Source: CAVQGM01 sp963712065
GTDB lineage: Bacteria > Actinomycetota > Acidimicrobiia > Acidimicrobiales > Acidimicrobilacustridaceae
Reading direction: 5' to 3'
Length of the DNA stretch: 64,000 nucleotides
Assembly (NCBI GenBank): GCA_963712065.1
Contig: CAVQGM010000001.1
Span: 1,550,001-1,614,000 of the forward strand
Shown one piece after another: positions 49,849 to 58,351 of the stretch (positions within the stretch are counted from its first letter, which is position 1; each line of letters begins with the position of its first letter). The notes beneath the pieces were generated by a model. The model did not search any database, was not told where the DNA came from, and worked only from the letters and a program-made list of their open reading frames with translations. A program made the position numbers and the translations under genes.

Positions 49849-50418
49849 ATGGCATTCAGCAACGACACCGAGACCACGCCGCTGCGCGAGTCGCGGGTCA
49901 TCAACATCAACCGCGTGGCCAAGGTCGTCAAGGGTGGCCGTCGCTTCTCGTTCACCGCCCTCGTCGTGATCGGCGACGGTGCCGGCCGCGTCGGCCTCGG
50001 CTACGGCAAGGCCAAGGAGGTGCCCCTCGCCATCCAGAAGGGCACCGAGGAGGCCAAGAAGAACCTCTTCTCGGTCGCCCTCGCCGGCTCCACCGTCACC
50101 CACCCGGTGATCGGCGAGACCGGTGCCGGGCGGGTGCTCATCAAGCCCGCCGCGCCGGGTACCGGCGTGATCGCCGGCGGCGCCGCCCGGGCCATCCTCG
50201 AAGAGGCCGGCATCCACGACGTGCTGTGCAAGTCGCTCGGCTCCTCGAACCACATCAACGTCGCCCGCGCCACGATCGCCGGTCTCCGGGCCCTCAAGCG
50301 GCCCGACGAGATCGCCCGCCTCCGGGGCCTCGCCCCCGAGGAGTTCGTGCCCACCGGGCTGCTGAACGCCTACAAGGAGTCCCAGCGCGGTCCCCACGTC
50401 CCCGACGAGGTGGCGTGA
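49849..50418 (+). CDS. rpsE: 30S ribosomal protein S5
   Basis: Accuracy-related protein of the small-subunit body, 189 aa. It contains RVININRVAKVVKGGRRFSF, VVIGDGAGRVGLGYGKAKEV and GAARAILEEAGIHDVLCKSL. The spectinomycin-loop sequence VVKGGRRFS is wild type. Start abuts rplR; stop overlaps rpmD by one base. Confidence 0.98.
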   Translation: MAFSNDTETTPLRESRVININRVAKVVKGGRRFSFTALVVIGDGAGRVGLGYGKAKEVPLAIQKGTEEAKKNLFSVALAGSTVTHPVIGETGAGRVLIKPAAPGTGVIAGGAARAILEEAGIHDVLCKSLGSSNHINVARATIAGLRALKRPDEIARLRGLAPEEFVPTGLLNAYKESQRGPHVPDEVA

Positions 50419-50663
50419 TGGCCGTGCGGGTCACCCAGACCAAGTCGTCGATCGGCACGAAGCCCAAGCACCGCGGCACGCTGCGGGCGCTCGGGCTCGG
50501 CCGCATCGGCAAGACCAACGTCCTGCCCGACCGTCCCGAGATCCGGGGCATGATCGCCCGCGTCCCGCACCTGATCACGGTCGAGGAGGTCGCCGACACC
50601 GAGCGCCAGCCCGCTCGCTCGGCCGAGCGCGGGCACGACACGACCGAGGGGAGCACCTCGTGA
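50418..50663 (+). CDS. rpmD: 50S ribosomal protein L30 with short tail
   Basis: Small L30 protein with core VTQTKSSIGTKPKHRGTLRA, GLGRIGKTNVLPDRPEIRGM and VPHLITVEEV, about 60 residues. About 20 extra Ser/Arg/Glu/Thr-rich residues follow, giving 81 aa in total. Overlaps rpsE by 1 base and rplO by 4. Confidence 0.96.
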   Translation: MAVRVTQTKSSIGTKPKHRGTLRALGLGRIGKTNVLPDRPEIRGMIARVPHLITVEEVADTERQPARSAERGHDTTEGSTS

Positions 50664-51148
50664 AGATCCACGACCTCCAGCCGCCGGCCGGGTCCAACCG
50701 GCGCCGCAAGCGTGTCGGTCGGGGCATCGGCGGCAAGGGCGGCAAGACCGCCGGCCGCGGCACGAAGGGCCAGGGCGCCCGCGACACCATCCCCGCCGGG
50801 TTCGAGGGCGGTCAGCTGCCCCTCGCGATGCGGGTGCCGAAGCTCCGGGGCTTCAACAACCCGTTCCGGGTCGAGTACCAGGCCGTCAACCTCGACGCCA
50901 TCGAGGCCTCCGGGCTCGACGCCGTCGACCCCGATGCCCTGCGGGCCAAGGGGGTGCTGCACAAGGGGGCCCTCGTCAAGATCCTGGCCCGGGGCGAGAT
51001 CACCCGACCGGTGCAGGTGAAGGCCCACGGCTTCTCGAAGGCGGCCGAGGCGGCCATCACCGCCGCAGGGGGTAGTGTCGAGGTCATCCCGCTGCCGTGG
51101 GGCGATCGTCGTCCTCCGGCCAAGGGCAACCACCTCACCAACCGCTAG
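50660..51148 (+). CDS. rplO: 50S ribosomal protein L15
   Basis: Late-assembly protein, 162 aa. The basic Gly-rich N-terminal part reads KRVGRGIGGKGGKTAGRGTK. The globular C-terminal part includes GFEGGQLPLAMRVPKLRGF and VKAHGFSKAAEAAITAAGGS. GTG start overlapping rpmD. A 60-base gap with a hairpin separates it from secY. Confidence 0.97.
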   Translation: MKIHDLQPPAGSNRRRKRVGRGIGGKGGKTAGRGTKGQGARDTIPAGFEGGQLPLAMRVPKLRGFNNPFRVEYQAVNLDAIEASGLDAVDPDALRAKGVLHKGALVKILARGEITRPVQVKAHGFSKAAEAAITAAGGSVEVIPLPWGDRRPPAKGNHLTNR

Positions 51149-51154
51149 CCAGCC

Positions 51155-51170
51155 GCCCGCCGTGGCGGGC
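51155..51170 (+). promoter_or_regulatory. Hairpin between rplO and secY
   Basis: GCCCGC-CGTG-GCGGGC, 6 bp (7 bp with a tight loop), followed by a second GC-rich fold near 51180. It may adjust secY expression relative to the ribosomal genes. Confidence 0.4.
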
Positions 51171-51208
51171 CAGGAGGGACGGGCCGGGCGGCCCGTAGGA
51201 GACAGGTC

Positions 51209-52522
51209 GTGCTCGCCAACCTGAAGAACGTCTTCAAGGTGTCGGATCTGCGCAACAAGATCCTGTTCACCTTCCTGATGATCGCCCTCTACCGCTTCGG
51301 GGCTCACATCCCGGCGCCGGGCATCGACGTCAGCGCCCTCCAGCAGCTGCAGGACCAGGCGGAGCAGGGCGGCGTGCTCGCCTTCCTCCAGCTGTTCTCC
51401 GGCGGCGCGCTCACCCAGTTCGCGGTGTTCGCGCTCGGCATCATGCCGTACATCACCGCCTCGATCATCATGCAGATCCTCGGCGTCGTGATCCCCAAGC
51501 TCGAGCAGTGGCAGAACCAGGGTGCGGTCGGCCAGCGCAAGATCACCCAGTGGACGCGCTACGTCACCATCGGCATCGCCGCCATGCAGGCCACCGGCTT
51601 CACCTTCCTGTTCCACAACGGCGGCGGTGGGTTCGGTGGCGCCAACACCACCGGCCTCGACCTCGTACCCGACTTCGGCCCCGCCCGGGTGCTGCTGATC
51701 GTCGTCACCCTCACCGCGGGCACGGCGCTGCTCATGTGGATGGGCGAGCTGATCACGCAGCGGGGCATCGGCAACGGCATGTCGCTGCTGATCTTCGCCT
51801 CGGTCGTGTCCACCCTGCCCGCCCAGGGGAGCCAGATCCGGGCCAACGGCGGCTGGGTCGCCCTCATCGTCACCCTGATCGTGTTCGTCCTGATCCTGGT
51901 GGCGATCGTGTTCGTCGAGCAGGGCCAGCGCCGCATCCCGGTGCAGTTCGCCAAGCGGGTGGTCGGCCGGCGGATGTACGGCGGCCAGAGCACCTACATC
52001 CCGCTCAAGGTCAACCAGTCCGGGGTCATCCCGATCATCTTCGCCAGCTCGGTGCTCTACCTCCCGCAGCTCATCGCCGGCCTGCTCCCGGCCGACGGTT
52101 GGGGCGCCTCGGTGCAGTCGTGGATCAACGACAACCTCGTGCAACCCAACGCCCCCATCCACCTCCTGGTGTTCGGCCTGCTGATCATCGGTTTCGCCTA
52201 CTTCTACACGGCCATCACCTTCGACCCGGTGAAGCAGGCCGACACGCTGCGCAAGCAGGGCGGGTTCATCCCGGGCATCCGCCCGGGTCCCCAGACCGAG
52301 CGCTACCTCGGCAAGATCCTCTCCCGCATCACGCTGCCGGGCGCGCTGTTCATCGCCTGCGTCGCGCTGATCCCGTCGCTCCTGCTCACCCAGTTCCTCC
52401 CCGGCACCACCGTCTCGTTCGCCGGCACCTCGATCCTCATCGCCGTCGGCGTGGCGCTCGAGACCATGAAGCAGATCGACAGCCAGCTGATGATGCGGAA
52501 CTACGAAGGGTTCCTGAAGTAG
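51209..52522 (+). CDS. secY: Preprotein translocase subunit SecY
   Basis: Ten-helix protein-conducting channel of the inner membrane, 437 aa. It starts with GTG (MLANLKNVFKVSDLRNKILF); TAGGAGA lies 9 bases upstream. Typical segments are GIMPYITASIIMQIL, the cytoplasmic loop QRRIPVQFAKRVVGRRMYGG, and near the end VGVALETMKQIDSQLMMRNY. It pairs with SecE at 19982. adk begins immediately after the stop. Confidence 0.98.
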   Translation: MLANLKNVFKVSDLRNKILFTFLMIALYRFGAHIPAPGIDVSALQQLQDQAEQGGVLAFLQLFSGGALTQFAVFALGIMPYITASIIMQILGVVIPKLEQWQNQGAVGQRKITQWTRYVTIGIAAMQATGFTFLFHNGGGGFGGANTTGLDLVPDFGPARVLLIVVTLTAGTALLMWMGELITQRGIGNGMSLLIFASVVSTLPAQGSQIRANGGWVALIVTLIVFVLILVAIVFVEQGQRRIPVQFAKRVVGRRMYGGQSTYIPLKVNQSGVIPIIFASSVLYLPQLIAGLLPADGWGASVQSWINDNLVQPNAPIHLLVFGLLIIGFAYFYTAITFDPVKQADTLRKQGGFIPGIRPGPQTERYLGKILSRITLPGALFIACVALIPSLLLTQFLPGTTVSFAGTSILIAVGVALETMKQIDSQLMMRNYEGFLK

Positions 52523-53167
52523 GTGGTCCGGCTCGTCCTCTTCGGGCGACAGGGTGCGGGGAAGGGCACCCAGTCGGCGTTGCTGGCCGACCGCTACGGC
52601 GCGCCGCACATCTCGACCGGCGACATGCTGCGCGAGGCCGTGGCCGCCGGCACCGACTTCGGCCGCAAGGCCAAGGAGTACATGGACGCCGGGCAGCTGC
52701 TGCCCGATGACGTGATGCTCGGCGTCGTCGAGGAGCGTCTGGGGGCCGACGACGTGCAGGCCCACGGCTTCCTCCTCGACGGGTTCCCTCGCACCGTCGG
52801 CCAGGCCGAGGCGCTGCTGGCGCTCACCCCCGTCGACGTCGCCGTCGACATCGACGTCCCCGAAGACGTCGTGCTCGACCGCATCTCCAGCCGGCGGGTC
52901 TGCGAATCGTGCGGACGGATCTACTCCCTGGCCGAGCCGCCGTCGTCCGACTGGACCTGCGACCTGTGTGGCGGCAGGGTCGTGCAGCGCGACGACGACA
53001 CGCCCCAGGCCATCCGCAAGCGCCTCGACGCCTACGCGGCGTCGACCGTGCCGACCATCGAGTGGTTCGCCGCCCACGGGCTCCTCCTCCGGGTCGACGG
53101 GGTGGGCAGCCCCGACGAGGTCGCTGCCCGGATCACGACCGGCGTCGACGCGAGGACCGCGGGCTGA
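52523..53167 (+). CDS. adk: Adenylate kinase, long form with zinc lid
   Basis: Converts ATP + AMP to 2 ADP in the cytosol; 214 aa. The P-loop is GRQGAGKGTQ, with RQ where PP is common. AMP-binding segments are STGDMLREAV and GFLLDGFPRT. The LID has CESCGRIY and CDLCGG, so a structural zinc is expected. The GTG start directly follows the secY stop, the usual secY-adk-map order. Confidence 0.97.
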   Translation: MVRLVLFGRQGAGKGTQSALLADRYGAPHISTGDMLREAVAAGTDFGRKAKEYMDAGQLLPDDVMLGVVEERLGADDVQAHGFLLDGFPRTVGQAEALLALTPVDVAVDIDVPEDVVLDRISSRRVCESCGRIYSLAEPPSSDWTCDLCGGRVVQRDDDTPQAIRKRLDAYAASTVPTIEWFAAHGLLLRVDGVGSPDEVAARITTGVDARTAG

Positions 53168-53171
53168 CACC

Positions 53172-53912
53172 GTGCGCCGGTCCACGGCCGACGTCGCCTC
53201 GATGCGACGCGCGGGGAAGGTCGTCGCCGAGATGCACGAGCGCATCGGGGCCGCCATCCGCCCCGGCGTCACCACCGGGCGGCTCGACGAGATCGGCCGC
53301 GAGGTGCTGGCCCGCCGTGGGGCCACGTCCAACTTCCTCGGCTACCACGGTTACCCGTCGGTCATCTGCGCCTCGCCCAACGACGTGGTCGTGCACGGGA
53401 TCCCCGGTGCGCACCGGTTGCACGAGGGCGACATCGTGTCGATCGACTGCGGCGCCGTGGTCGACGGCTGGCACGGCGACGCCGCCTTCACCGCTCCCGT
53501 CGGGGCGGTGCCCGAAGAGGCGTCGAGGCTGATCAAGGTGGCCGAGGAGTCGCTGTTCGCCGGTGTGGCCCAGCTGGTCGACGGCAACCGCATGGGCGAC
53601 CTCGGGTCCGCGGTGCAGACGGTGATCGAGGAGGCCGGGTTCGGGGTCGTCCGGGACTACGTGGGCCACGGCATCGGCACCGAGATGCACGAGAAGCCCG
53701 ACGTGCCCAACTACGGCACCCCCGGGAAGGGGATGCGGCTGCGCGTCGGGCACGTGTTCGCCCTCGAGCCGATGCTCACGGTGGGCAGCCCCGACACCGA
53801 CGTCGACGAGGACGGCTGGACGGTGCGCACCCTCGACGGCTCCCTCGCCGCCCACTGGGAGCACACCATCGCCATCACCGACGACGGCCCCGAGATCCTG
53901 ACCCTTCCCTGA
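53172..53912 (+). CDS. map: Methionine aminopeptidase, type I
   Basis: Removes the initiator methionine from new proteins; 246 aa. Metal ligands are visible in order: two aspartates in SIDCGAVVDGWHGDAAFT, histidine in GHGIGTEMHE, and glutamates in ALEPML and WEHTIAI. There is no N-terminal SH3-binding extension. GTG 53172 is the first plausible start after the adk stop, 4 bases away. Confidence 0.96.
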   Translation: MRRSTADVASMRRAGKVVAEMHERIGAAIRPGVTTGRLDEIGREVLARRGATSNFLGYHGYPSVICASPNDVVVHGIPGAHRLHEGDIVSIDCGAVVDGWHGDAAFTAPVGAVPEEASRLIKVAEESLFAGVAQLVDGNRMGDLGSAVQTVIEEAGFGVVRDYVGHGIGTEMHEKPDVPNYGTPGKGMRLRVGHVFALEPMLTVGSPDTDVDEDGWTVRTLDGSLAAHWEHTIAITDDGPEILTLP

Positions 53913-54008
53913 GTGGGAGTCCGACCACAGCACGTGTGCGCGGTGGTGCGGGCACCCGGGTCGCAGGCCTCGGTGGGCGCGATGGACGGGGATGGCGGAG
54001 GCAGCGAG

Positions 54009-54038
54009 TTGGTGCCGGGGGCACCACCCCGCTAGGGT
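54009..54038 (+). promoter_or_regulatory. Candidate infA promoter
   Basis: TTGGTG (54009-54014), an 18-base spacer and TAGGGT (54033-54038), about 70 bases before infA. The rest of the 198-base gap after map shows nothing else clear. Confidence 0.55.
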
Positions 54039-54110
54039 TTCCCTTCGGCTCTGAGGCGCCTTCGCGCGCTCGGGGGCCACCACCCGGCAGGTCCCGCAGG
54101 AGGTCCAGCA

Positions 54111-54335
54111 CTGCCCAAGCCCAAGGAAGACGCGATCGTCCTGGAGGGGACGGTCGTCGAGCCGCTCCCGAACGCGATGTTCCGGGTCGAGCTCGACAAC
54201 GGCCACGTGGTGCTGGCCCACATCTCGGGGAAGATGCGCATGCACTACATCCGCATCCTGCCCGGCGATCGCGTCCAGGTGGAGCTGACGCCCTACGACC
54301 TCACCCGGGGGCGCATCACCTACCGCTACAAGTGA
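54111..54335 (+). CDS. infA: Translation initiation factor IF-1, apparent CTG start
   Basis: S1/OB-fold initiation factor, 74 aa. The frame reads PKPKEDAIVLEGTVVEPLPN, then AMFRVELDNGHVVLAHISGK and DRVQVELTPYDLTRGRITYR, standard IF-1. No ATG, GTG or TTG exists in frame between an upstream stop at 54033 and the conserved protein. A perfect AGGAGGT (54098-54104) sits 6 bases before CTG at 54111, which is therefore the likely start. An inserted C in an original CATGCC is an alternative, given other indels here. It lies in the usual place between map and rpmJ. Confidence 0.93.
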   Translation: MPKPKEDAIVLEGTVVEPLPNAMFRVELDNGHVVLAHISGKMRMHYIRILPGDRVQVELTPYDLTRGRITYRYK

Positions 54336-54337
54336 GC

Positions 54338-54357
54338 GTCCGGCCCCCGGGCCGGAC
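54338..54357 (+). terminator. Hairpin after infA
   Basis: GTCCGGCC-CCCG-GGCCGGAC, a perfect 8-bp stem just after the infA stop. It may attenuate transcription into rpmJ; no T-run. Confidence 0.55.
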
Positions 54358-54432
54358 CCGCCGGGGGGAGTTCGCCCCGGTGCCCCTGACCGAACCAGTT
54401 CCGAGACCGCAAGCTCCGAGAACGGACAGGCG

Positions 54433-54546
54433 ATGAAAGTACGACCGAGCGTGAAGAAGATGTGCGAGAAGTGCAAGGTCATCCGCCGGCACGGCGTCGT
54501 GCGGGTGATCTGCGAGAACCCGCGACACAAGCAGCGGCAGGGCTGA
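54433..54546 (+). CDS. rpmJ: 50S ribosomal protein L36
   Basis: 37-residue zinc-ribbon protein: MKVRPSVKKMCEKCKVIRR, then HGVVRVICENPRHKQRQG. The three cysteines and the histidine of the zinc site are all present (C-type L36). rpsM begins 1 base after the stop. Confidence 0.97.
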   Translation: MKVRPSVKKMCEKCKVIRRHGVVRVICENPRHKQRQG

Positions 54547-54547
54547 G

Positions 54548-54928
54548 ATGGCTCGCATCGCTGGTGTCGACATCCCGCGCGAGAAGCGCGTCGAGATCTC
54601 CCTGACCTACCTCTACGGGATCGGCCGCCACACGGCGAACCAGGTCCTCGAGGCAACGGGCATCGACCCGAACACCCGGGTCCACAACCTGACCGACGAG
54701 GAGGTGGCGCGGATCCGGAACTGGATCGACGCCAACCTCAAGGTCGAAGGCGATCTTCGCCGCGACGTCGACCAGGACATCAAGCGGAAGATGGAGATCG
54801 GCTGCTACCAGGGTCTCCGTCACCGCAAGGGCCTGCCGGTCCGCGGGCAGCGCACGCACACCAACGCCCGCACCCGCAAGGGGCCCAAGAAGACGGTGGC
54901 CGGCAAGAAGTCGGTCGGACGGAAGTAG
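54548..54928 (+). CDS. rpsM: 30S ribosomal protein S13
   Basis: Head protein bridging to the 50S subunit, 126 aa. It starts MARIAGVDIPREKRVEISLT and contains YGIGRHTANQVLEATGI and the C-terminal basic GLRHRKGLPVRGQRTHTNAR. First of the rpsM-rpsK-rpsD-rpoA-rplQ alpha operon. Confidence 0.98.
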   Translation: MARIAGVDIPREKRVEISLTYLYGIGRHTANQVLEATGIDPNTRVHNLTDEEVARIRNWIDANLKVEGDLRRDVDQDIKRKMEIGCYQGLRHRKGLPVRGQRTHTNARTRKGPKKTVAGKKSVGRK

Positions 54929-54940
54929 GCGGGAGGAACC

Positions 54941-55339
54941 ATGGCCAAGCCCAGTGCCGGCGGGCGTCGTCCCCGCCGCAAGGAGCGCAGGAACGTCACC
55001 TATGGCGTCGCGCACATCAAGAGCTCGTTCAACAACACGATCGTGACCATCACCGACCAGGAGGGCAACGTCCTGTCGTGGGCGTCGGCGGGCAACGTCG
55101 GGTTCAAGGGCAGCCGCAAGAGCACGCCCTACGCCGCCCAGATGGCCGCCGAGCAGGCCGCCCGCCGGGCGATGGAGCACGGCATCCGCAAGGTCGACGT
55201 GCTGGTGAAGGGTCCAGGGTCGGGTCGTGAGACCGCCATCCGGTCGATCCAGAACGCCGGCATCGAGGTCACGGGCATCAAGGACGTGACGCCGGTCCCG
55301 CACAACGGGTGCCGCCCCCCGAAGCGGCGGAGGGTCTGA
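54941..55339 (+). CDS. rpsK: 30S ribosomal protein S11
   Basis: Platform protein, 132 aa, with GVAHIKSSFNNTIVTITDQE, GNVLSWASAGNVGFKGSRKS and the C-terminal TGIKDVTPVPHNGCRPPKRR. GGGAGG lies before the ATG. rpsD starts 1 base after its stop. Confidence 0.98.
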   Translation: MAKPSAGGRRPRRKERRNVTYGVAHIKSSFNNTIVTITDQEGNVLSWASAGNVGFKGSRKSTPYAAQMAAEQAARRAMEHGIRKVDVLVKGPGSGRETAIRSIQNAGIEVTGIKDVTPVPHNGCRPPKRRRV

Positions 55340-55340
55340 C

Positions 55341-55958
55341 ATGGCGCGCTACACCGGACCCCGCGCCCGCGTCTCGCGACGCCTGGGCACCAACATCTTC
55401 GGCACCGCCGGCGAGGCGAAGGCGCTCGAGAAGCGCCCGTACCCTCCCGGTGAGCACGGCCGCACCCGTCGTCGGGGCAACGTCTCCGAGTACCTCCTGC
55501 AGATGCAGGAGAAGCAGAAGGCCCGCTTCACCTACGGCCTGTCCGAGAAGCAGTTCCGCAACCTCTACGAGGAGGCGAACCGCAAGGAGGGCGTGACCGG
55601 CGAGAACATGCTCCGGTTCCTCGAGCTCCGCCTCGACAACGTCGTGTACCGCTCCGGTTGGGCCGCCACCCGGCCGCAGGCCCGCCAGTTCGTCGGCCAC
55701 GGCCACGTGTCGGTGAACGGCAGGCGCGTCGACATCCCCAGCTACCGCGTCCGCAAGGGCGACGTCGTGACGCTGCGGGACAAGGCCAAGAAGATGATCG
55801 TCGTGGAGTGGAACCGCGACGTGCTCGACCGCACCCCGCCCGCCTGGCTGGAGTCCGGTGAGGGGGGCCTCTCCGTCACCGTGCGCGAGCTGCCGGTGCG
55901 GGCACAGATCGACGTGCCCGTCCGCGAGCAGCTCATCGTCGAGCTCTATTCCAAGTAG
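55341..55958 (+). CDS. rpsD: 30S ribosomal protein S4
   Basis: Primary assembly protein, 205 aa. It starts MARYTGPRARVSRRLGTNIF and lacks the N-terminal zinc cysteines (zinc-free form). The S4 domain includes RLDNVVYRSGWAATRPQARQ and GHGHVSVNGRRVDIPSYRV. A 45-base gap with GAGGTAA leads to rpoA. Confidence 0.98.
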   Translation: MARYTGPRARVSRRLGTNIFGTAGEAKALEKRPYPPGEHGRTRRRGNVSEYLLQMQEKQKARFTYGLSEKQFRNLYEEANRKEGVTGENMLRFLELRLDNVVYRSGWAATRPQARQFVGHGHVSVNGRRVDIPSYRVRKGDVVTLRDKAKKMIVVEWNRDVLDRTPPAWLESGEGGLSVTVRELPVRAQIDVPVREQLIVELYSK

Positions 55959-56003
55959 TCCCTCCCCACGCCCCCGCACGTCAGAGAATCTCGAGGTAAC
56001 GCC

Positions 56004-56942
56004 ATGCTGGTCATGCAGCGCCCCAAGGTCGAAGCGCTCGGCGACGTCGACGGCGATCGTCAGCTCTTCGCCATCGGCCCGCTCGAGCCCGGGTTCGGCC
56101 ACACGCTGGGCAACTCGCTCCGACGCACGCTCCTGTCGTCGATCCCCGGCGCCGCCGTGACCCAGGTCCGGTTCGACGACGCCCTCCACGAGTTCGACAC
56201 CATCAAGGGCGTCACCGAGGACGTCACCGACGTCATCTTGAACCTGAAGGACCTCGTCCTGCGCGTGTACTCCGAGGAGCCGGTCACCCTGCGCCTCGAC
56301 GCCCGTGGTCCGGCCGACGTGAGCGCCGCCGCGCTGCAGCAGAACCCCGAGGTCGAGATCCTCAACCCGGATCTCCACATCGCCACGGTCAACGCCAGCG
56401 GCCGCCTGGCCATCGACATCACCGTCGAGAAGGGCCGGGGCTACGTGTCGGCCGACCGCAACAAGACGTCGGCCACCATCGGGGTGATCCCGGTCGACTC
56501 GATCTTCTCGCCGGTGCGGCGGGTCACCTTCTCGGTGGAGCCGACCCGCGTCGAGCAGTCCACCGAGTTCGACCGGCTGATCCTCGACATCGAGACCGAC
56601 GGATCGATCACCGCTCGCGAGGCCCTCGCCTCCGCCGGTGCGACCCTCCAGTCGCTCGTCCAGCTCGTGGCCGAGATGAGCGAGGAGCCCCAGGGGCTCG
56701 AGCTCGGCGAGGTCGGCACCACCACCGCCGGCTCGCCCGACCTCGAGCTGCCCATCGAGGACCTCGATCTCTCCGAGCGTCCCCGGAACTGCCTCAAGCG
56801 GGCGCAGGTCAACTCGATCGGCGAGCTGCTCGAGAAGACCGAGGACGACCTGCTGGCCATCACCAACTTCGGCCAGAAGTCGCTCGACGAGGTCATCCAG
56901 AAGCTCGACGAGCGGGGACTCTCGCTCAGCACCAGGGACTGA
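56004..56942 (+). CDS. rpoA: DNA-directed RNA polymerase subunit alpha
   Basis: Assembly platform of RNA polymerase, 312 aa. The N-terminal dimerisation domain has PLEPGFGHTLGNSLRRTLLS. The C-terminal DNA/activator domain includes CLKRAQVNSIGELLEKTEDD and NFGQKSLDEVIQKLDERGL. Both domains and the flexible linker are intact. rplQ follows after 3 bases. Confidence 0.98.
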   Translation: MLVMQRPKVEALGDVDGDRQLFAIGPLEPGFGHTLGNSLRRTLLSSIPGAAVTQVRFDDALHEFDTIKGVTEDVTDVILNLKDLVLRVYSEEPVTLRLDARGPADVSAAALQQNPEVEILNPDLHIATVNASGRLAIDITVEKGRGYVSADRNKTSATIGVIPVDSIFSPVRRVTFSVEPTRVEQSTEFDRLILDIETDGSITAREALASAGATLQSLVQLVAEMSEEPQGLELGEVGTTTAGSPDLELPIEDLDLSERPRNCLKRAQVNSIGELLEKTEDDLLAITNFGQKSLDEVIQKLDERGLSLSTRD

Positions 56943-56945
56943 CCC

Positions 56946-57299
56946 ATGCCTGCCACCCCGAAGAAGGGCCGCCGGTTCGGCGGCGACGCCGCCCACCAGC
57001 GGCTCATGATGGCCAACCTCGCGGCGTCGCTGTTCGCCGCCGAGGGCATCATCACCACGGAGGCCAAGGCCAAGGCCCTCCGCCCCGTCGCCGAGAAGTT
57101 GATCACCAAGGCGAAGAGGGGTGGCGTGCACAACCATCGCCAGGTCGTCGCCTACCTCGGTGACAAGGAGATGGCGTCGAAGCTGTTCGACGACATCGGT
57201 CCGCGCTACGCGGAGCGTCCGGGGGGGTACACCCGGATCCTGAAGCTCGGCACGCGCCACGGCGACAACGCGCCGATGGCTCGCATCGAGCTCGTCTGA
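56946..57299 (+). CDS. rplQ: 50S ribosomal protein L17
   Basis: Tunnel-exit protein, 117 aa, with GRRFGGDAAHQRLMMANLAA, EGIITTEAKAKALRPVAEKL and the end RILKLGTRHGDNAPMARIEL. Last gene of the alpha operon; truA follows after a 70-base gap with GGGACGGGACGCGAGGG upstream of its start. Confidence 0.98.
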   Translation: MPATPKKGRRFGGDAAHQRLMMANLAASLFAAEGIITTEAKAKALRPVAEKLITKAKRGGVHNHRQVVAYLGDKEMASKLFDDIGPRYAERPGGYTRILKLGTRHGDNAPMARIELV

Positions 57300-57369
57300 T
57301 CCGCCCGTCCCGAGCGGCGGGGGAGGCCATGCCCGTGGGACGGGACGCGAGGGAAGGGGGCGGCACCCG

Positions 57370-58140
57370 GTGCGCCTCCGGCTGACCGTGGCCTACGACG
57401 GCGCCCCGTACCACGGGTTCGCCGACAACCCCGGGGTGCCCACCGTCGGCGGCACGCTCGCTCGCACCCTCGAGCGCGTGCTCGGGCACGCGGTCGAGTT
57501 GGCGGTCGCCGGTCGCACCGACCGGGGTGTCCACGCGTGGGGCCAGGTGGTCAGCTTCGACACCTCTCGCACCGAGGCCGATCTCGATCTCGACGGGCTA
57601 CGGCGATCGGTCAACCGCTTGTGCGGCGGCTCGATCGTCGTCCGTGAGGTGGAGGTGGCCGCTCCGGGCTTCGATGCCCGATACTCGGCCCGCTGGCGGT
57701 GCTACCGCTACACCGTCGTCAACCGTCCGGTGCCCGACCCGTTCCGGCGGAGCACGGCGTGGTGGATCGAGTCGCCCCTCGACCTGCGCGTCATGCGGCT
57801 CGCGTGCGACCCGCTCATCGGTGAGCACGACTTCTCCTCGTTCTGCCGGCGGCCCAAGGTGGCGGCCGACCAGCCCTCGCCCTCCCTGGTGCGGCGGGTG
57901 ACCGATGCCCGCTGGGACCAGCTCGACGACGACGTGCTGCGCTTCGAGATCCAGGCCACGGCGTTCTGCCACCAGATGGTGCGCAGCATCGTCGGCCTCC
58001 TCGTCGACGTGGGCCTGGGGCGGCGCCGGGCCGGCGAGGTGGCGGGCATCCTCCGGGCCCGGGATCGCCATGCCGCCGGACAGGTGGCACCGCCCCACGG
58101 GCTCTGCCTGTGGGCCGTCGGCTATCCCGACCCCCCCTGA
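57370..58140 (+). CDS. truA: tRNA pseudouridine(38-40) synthase
   Basis: Isomerises uridines 38-40 in the anticodon arm; 256 aa. The catalytic aspartate is D51 in AGRTDRGVHAWGQVVSFDT. LRVMRLACDPLIGEHDFSSF and FCHQMVRSIVGLLVDVGLGR are further family segments. It starts with GTG. Its position after rplQ and before rplM is common in actinobacteria. Confidence 0.96.
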   Translation: MRLRLTVAYDGAPYHGFADNPGVPTVGGTLARTLERVLGHAVELAVAGRTDRGVHAWGQVVSFDTSRTEADLDLDGLRRSVNRLCGGSIVVREVEVAAPGFDARYSARWRCYRYTVVNRPVPDPFRRSTAWWIESPLDLRVMRLACDPLIGEHDFSSFCRRPKVAADQPSPSLVRRVTDARWDQLDDDVLRFEIQATAFCHQMVRSIVGLLVDVGLGRRRAGEVAGILRARDRHAAGQVAPPHGLCLWAVGYPDPP

Positions 58141-58252
58141 CCTCCCGCCGATCTGGGGCTGGTTCTCGCTGCGATGGCTCCGGGCCCACGACGAGCTGTG
58201 ACCGCCCCGGCCCCGAGCGGGCGGTCTCGGCCGAGGCCCCGCCGGCACCGAG

Positions 58253-58282
58253 TTGCCCCGAACGGGTCCCCGCCCGTATCGT
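58253..58282 (+). promoter_or_regulatory. Candidate rplM-rpsI promoter
   Basis: TTGCCC (58253-58258), an 18-base spacer and TATCGT (58277-58282), giving a leader of about 60 bases before rplM. Confidence 0.6.
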
Positions 58283-58351
58283 TGGAGTTCGCTCTGGCTG
58301 CCGTACGCCGCACGCCGGACGCCGTTTCCGACCACAGCAAGGGTTCGTCGC

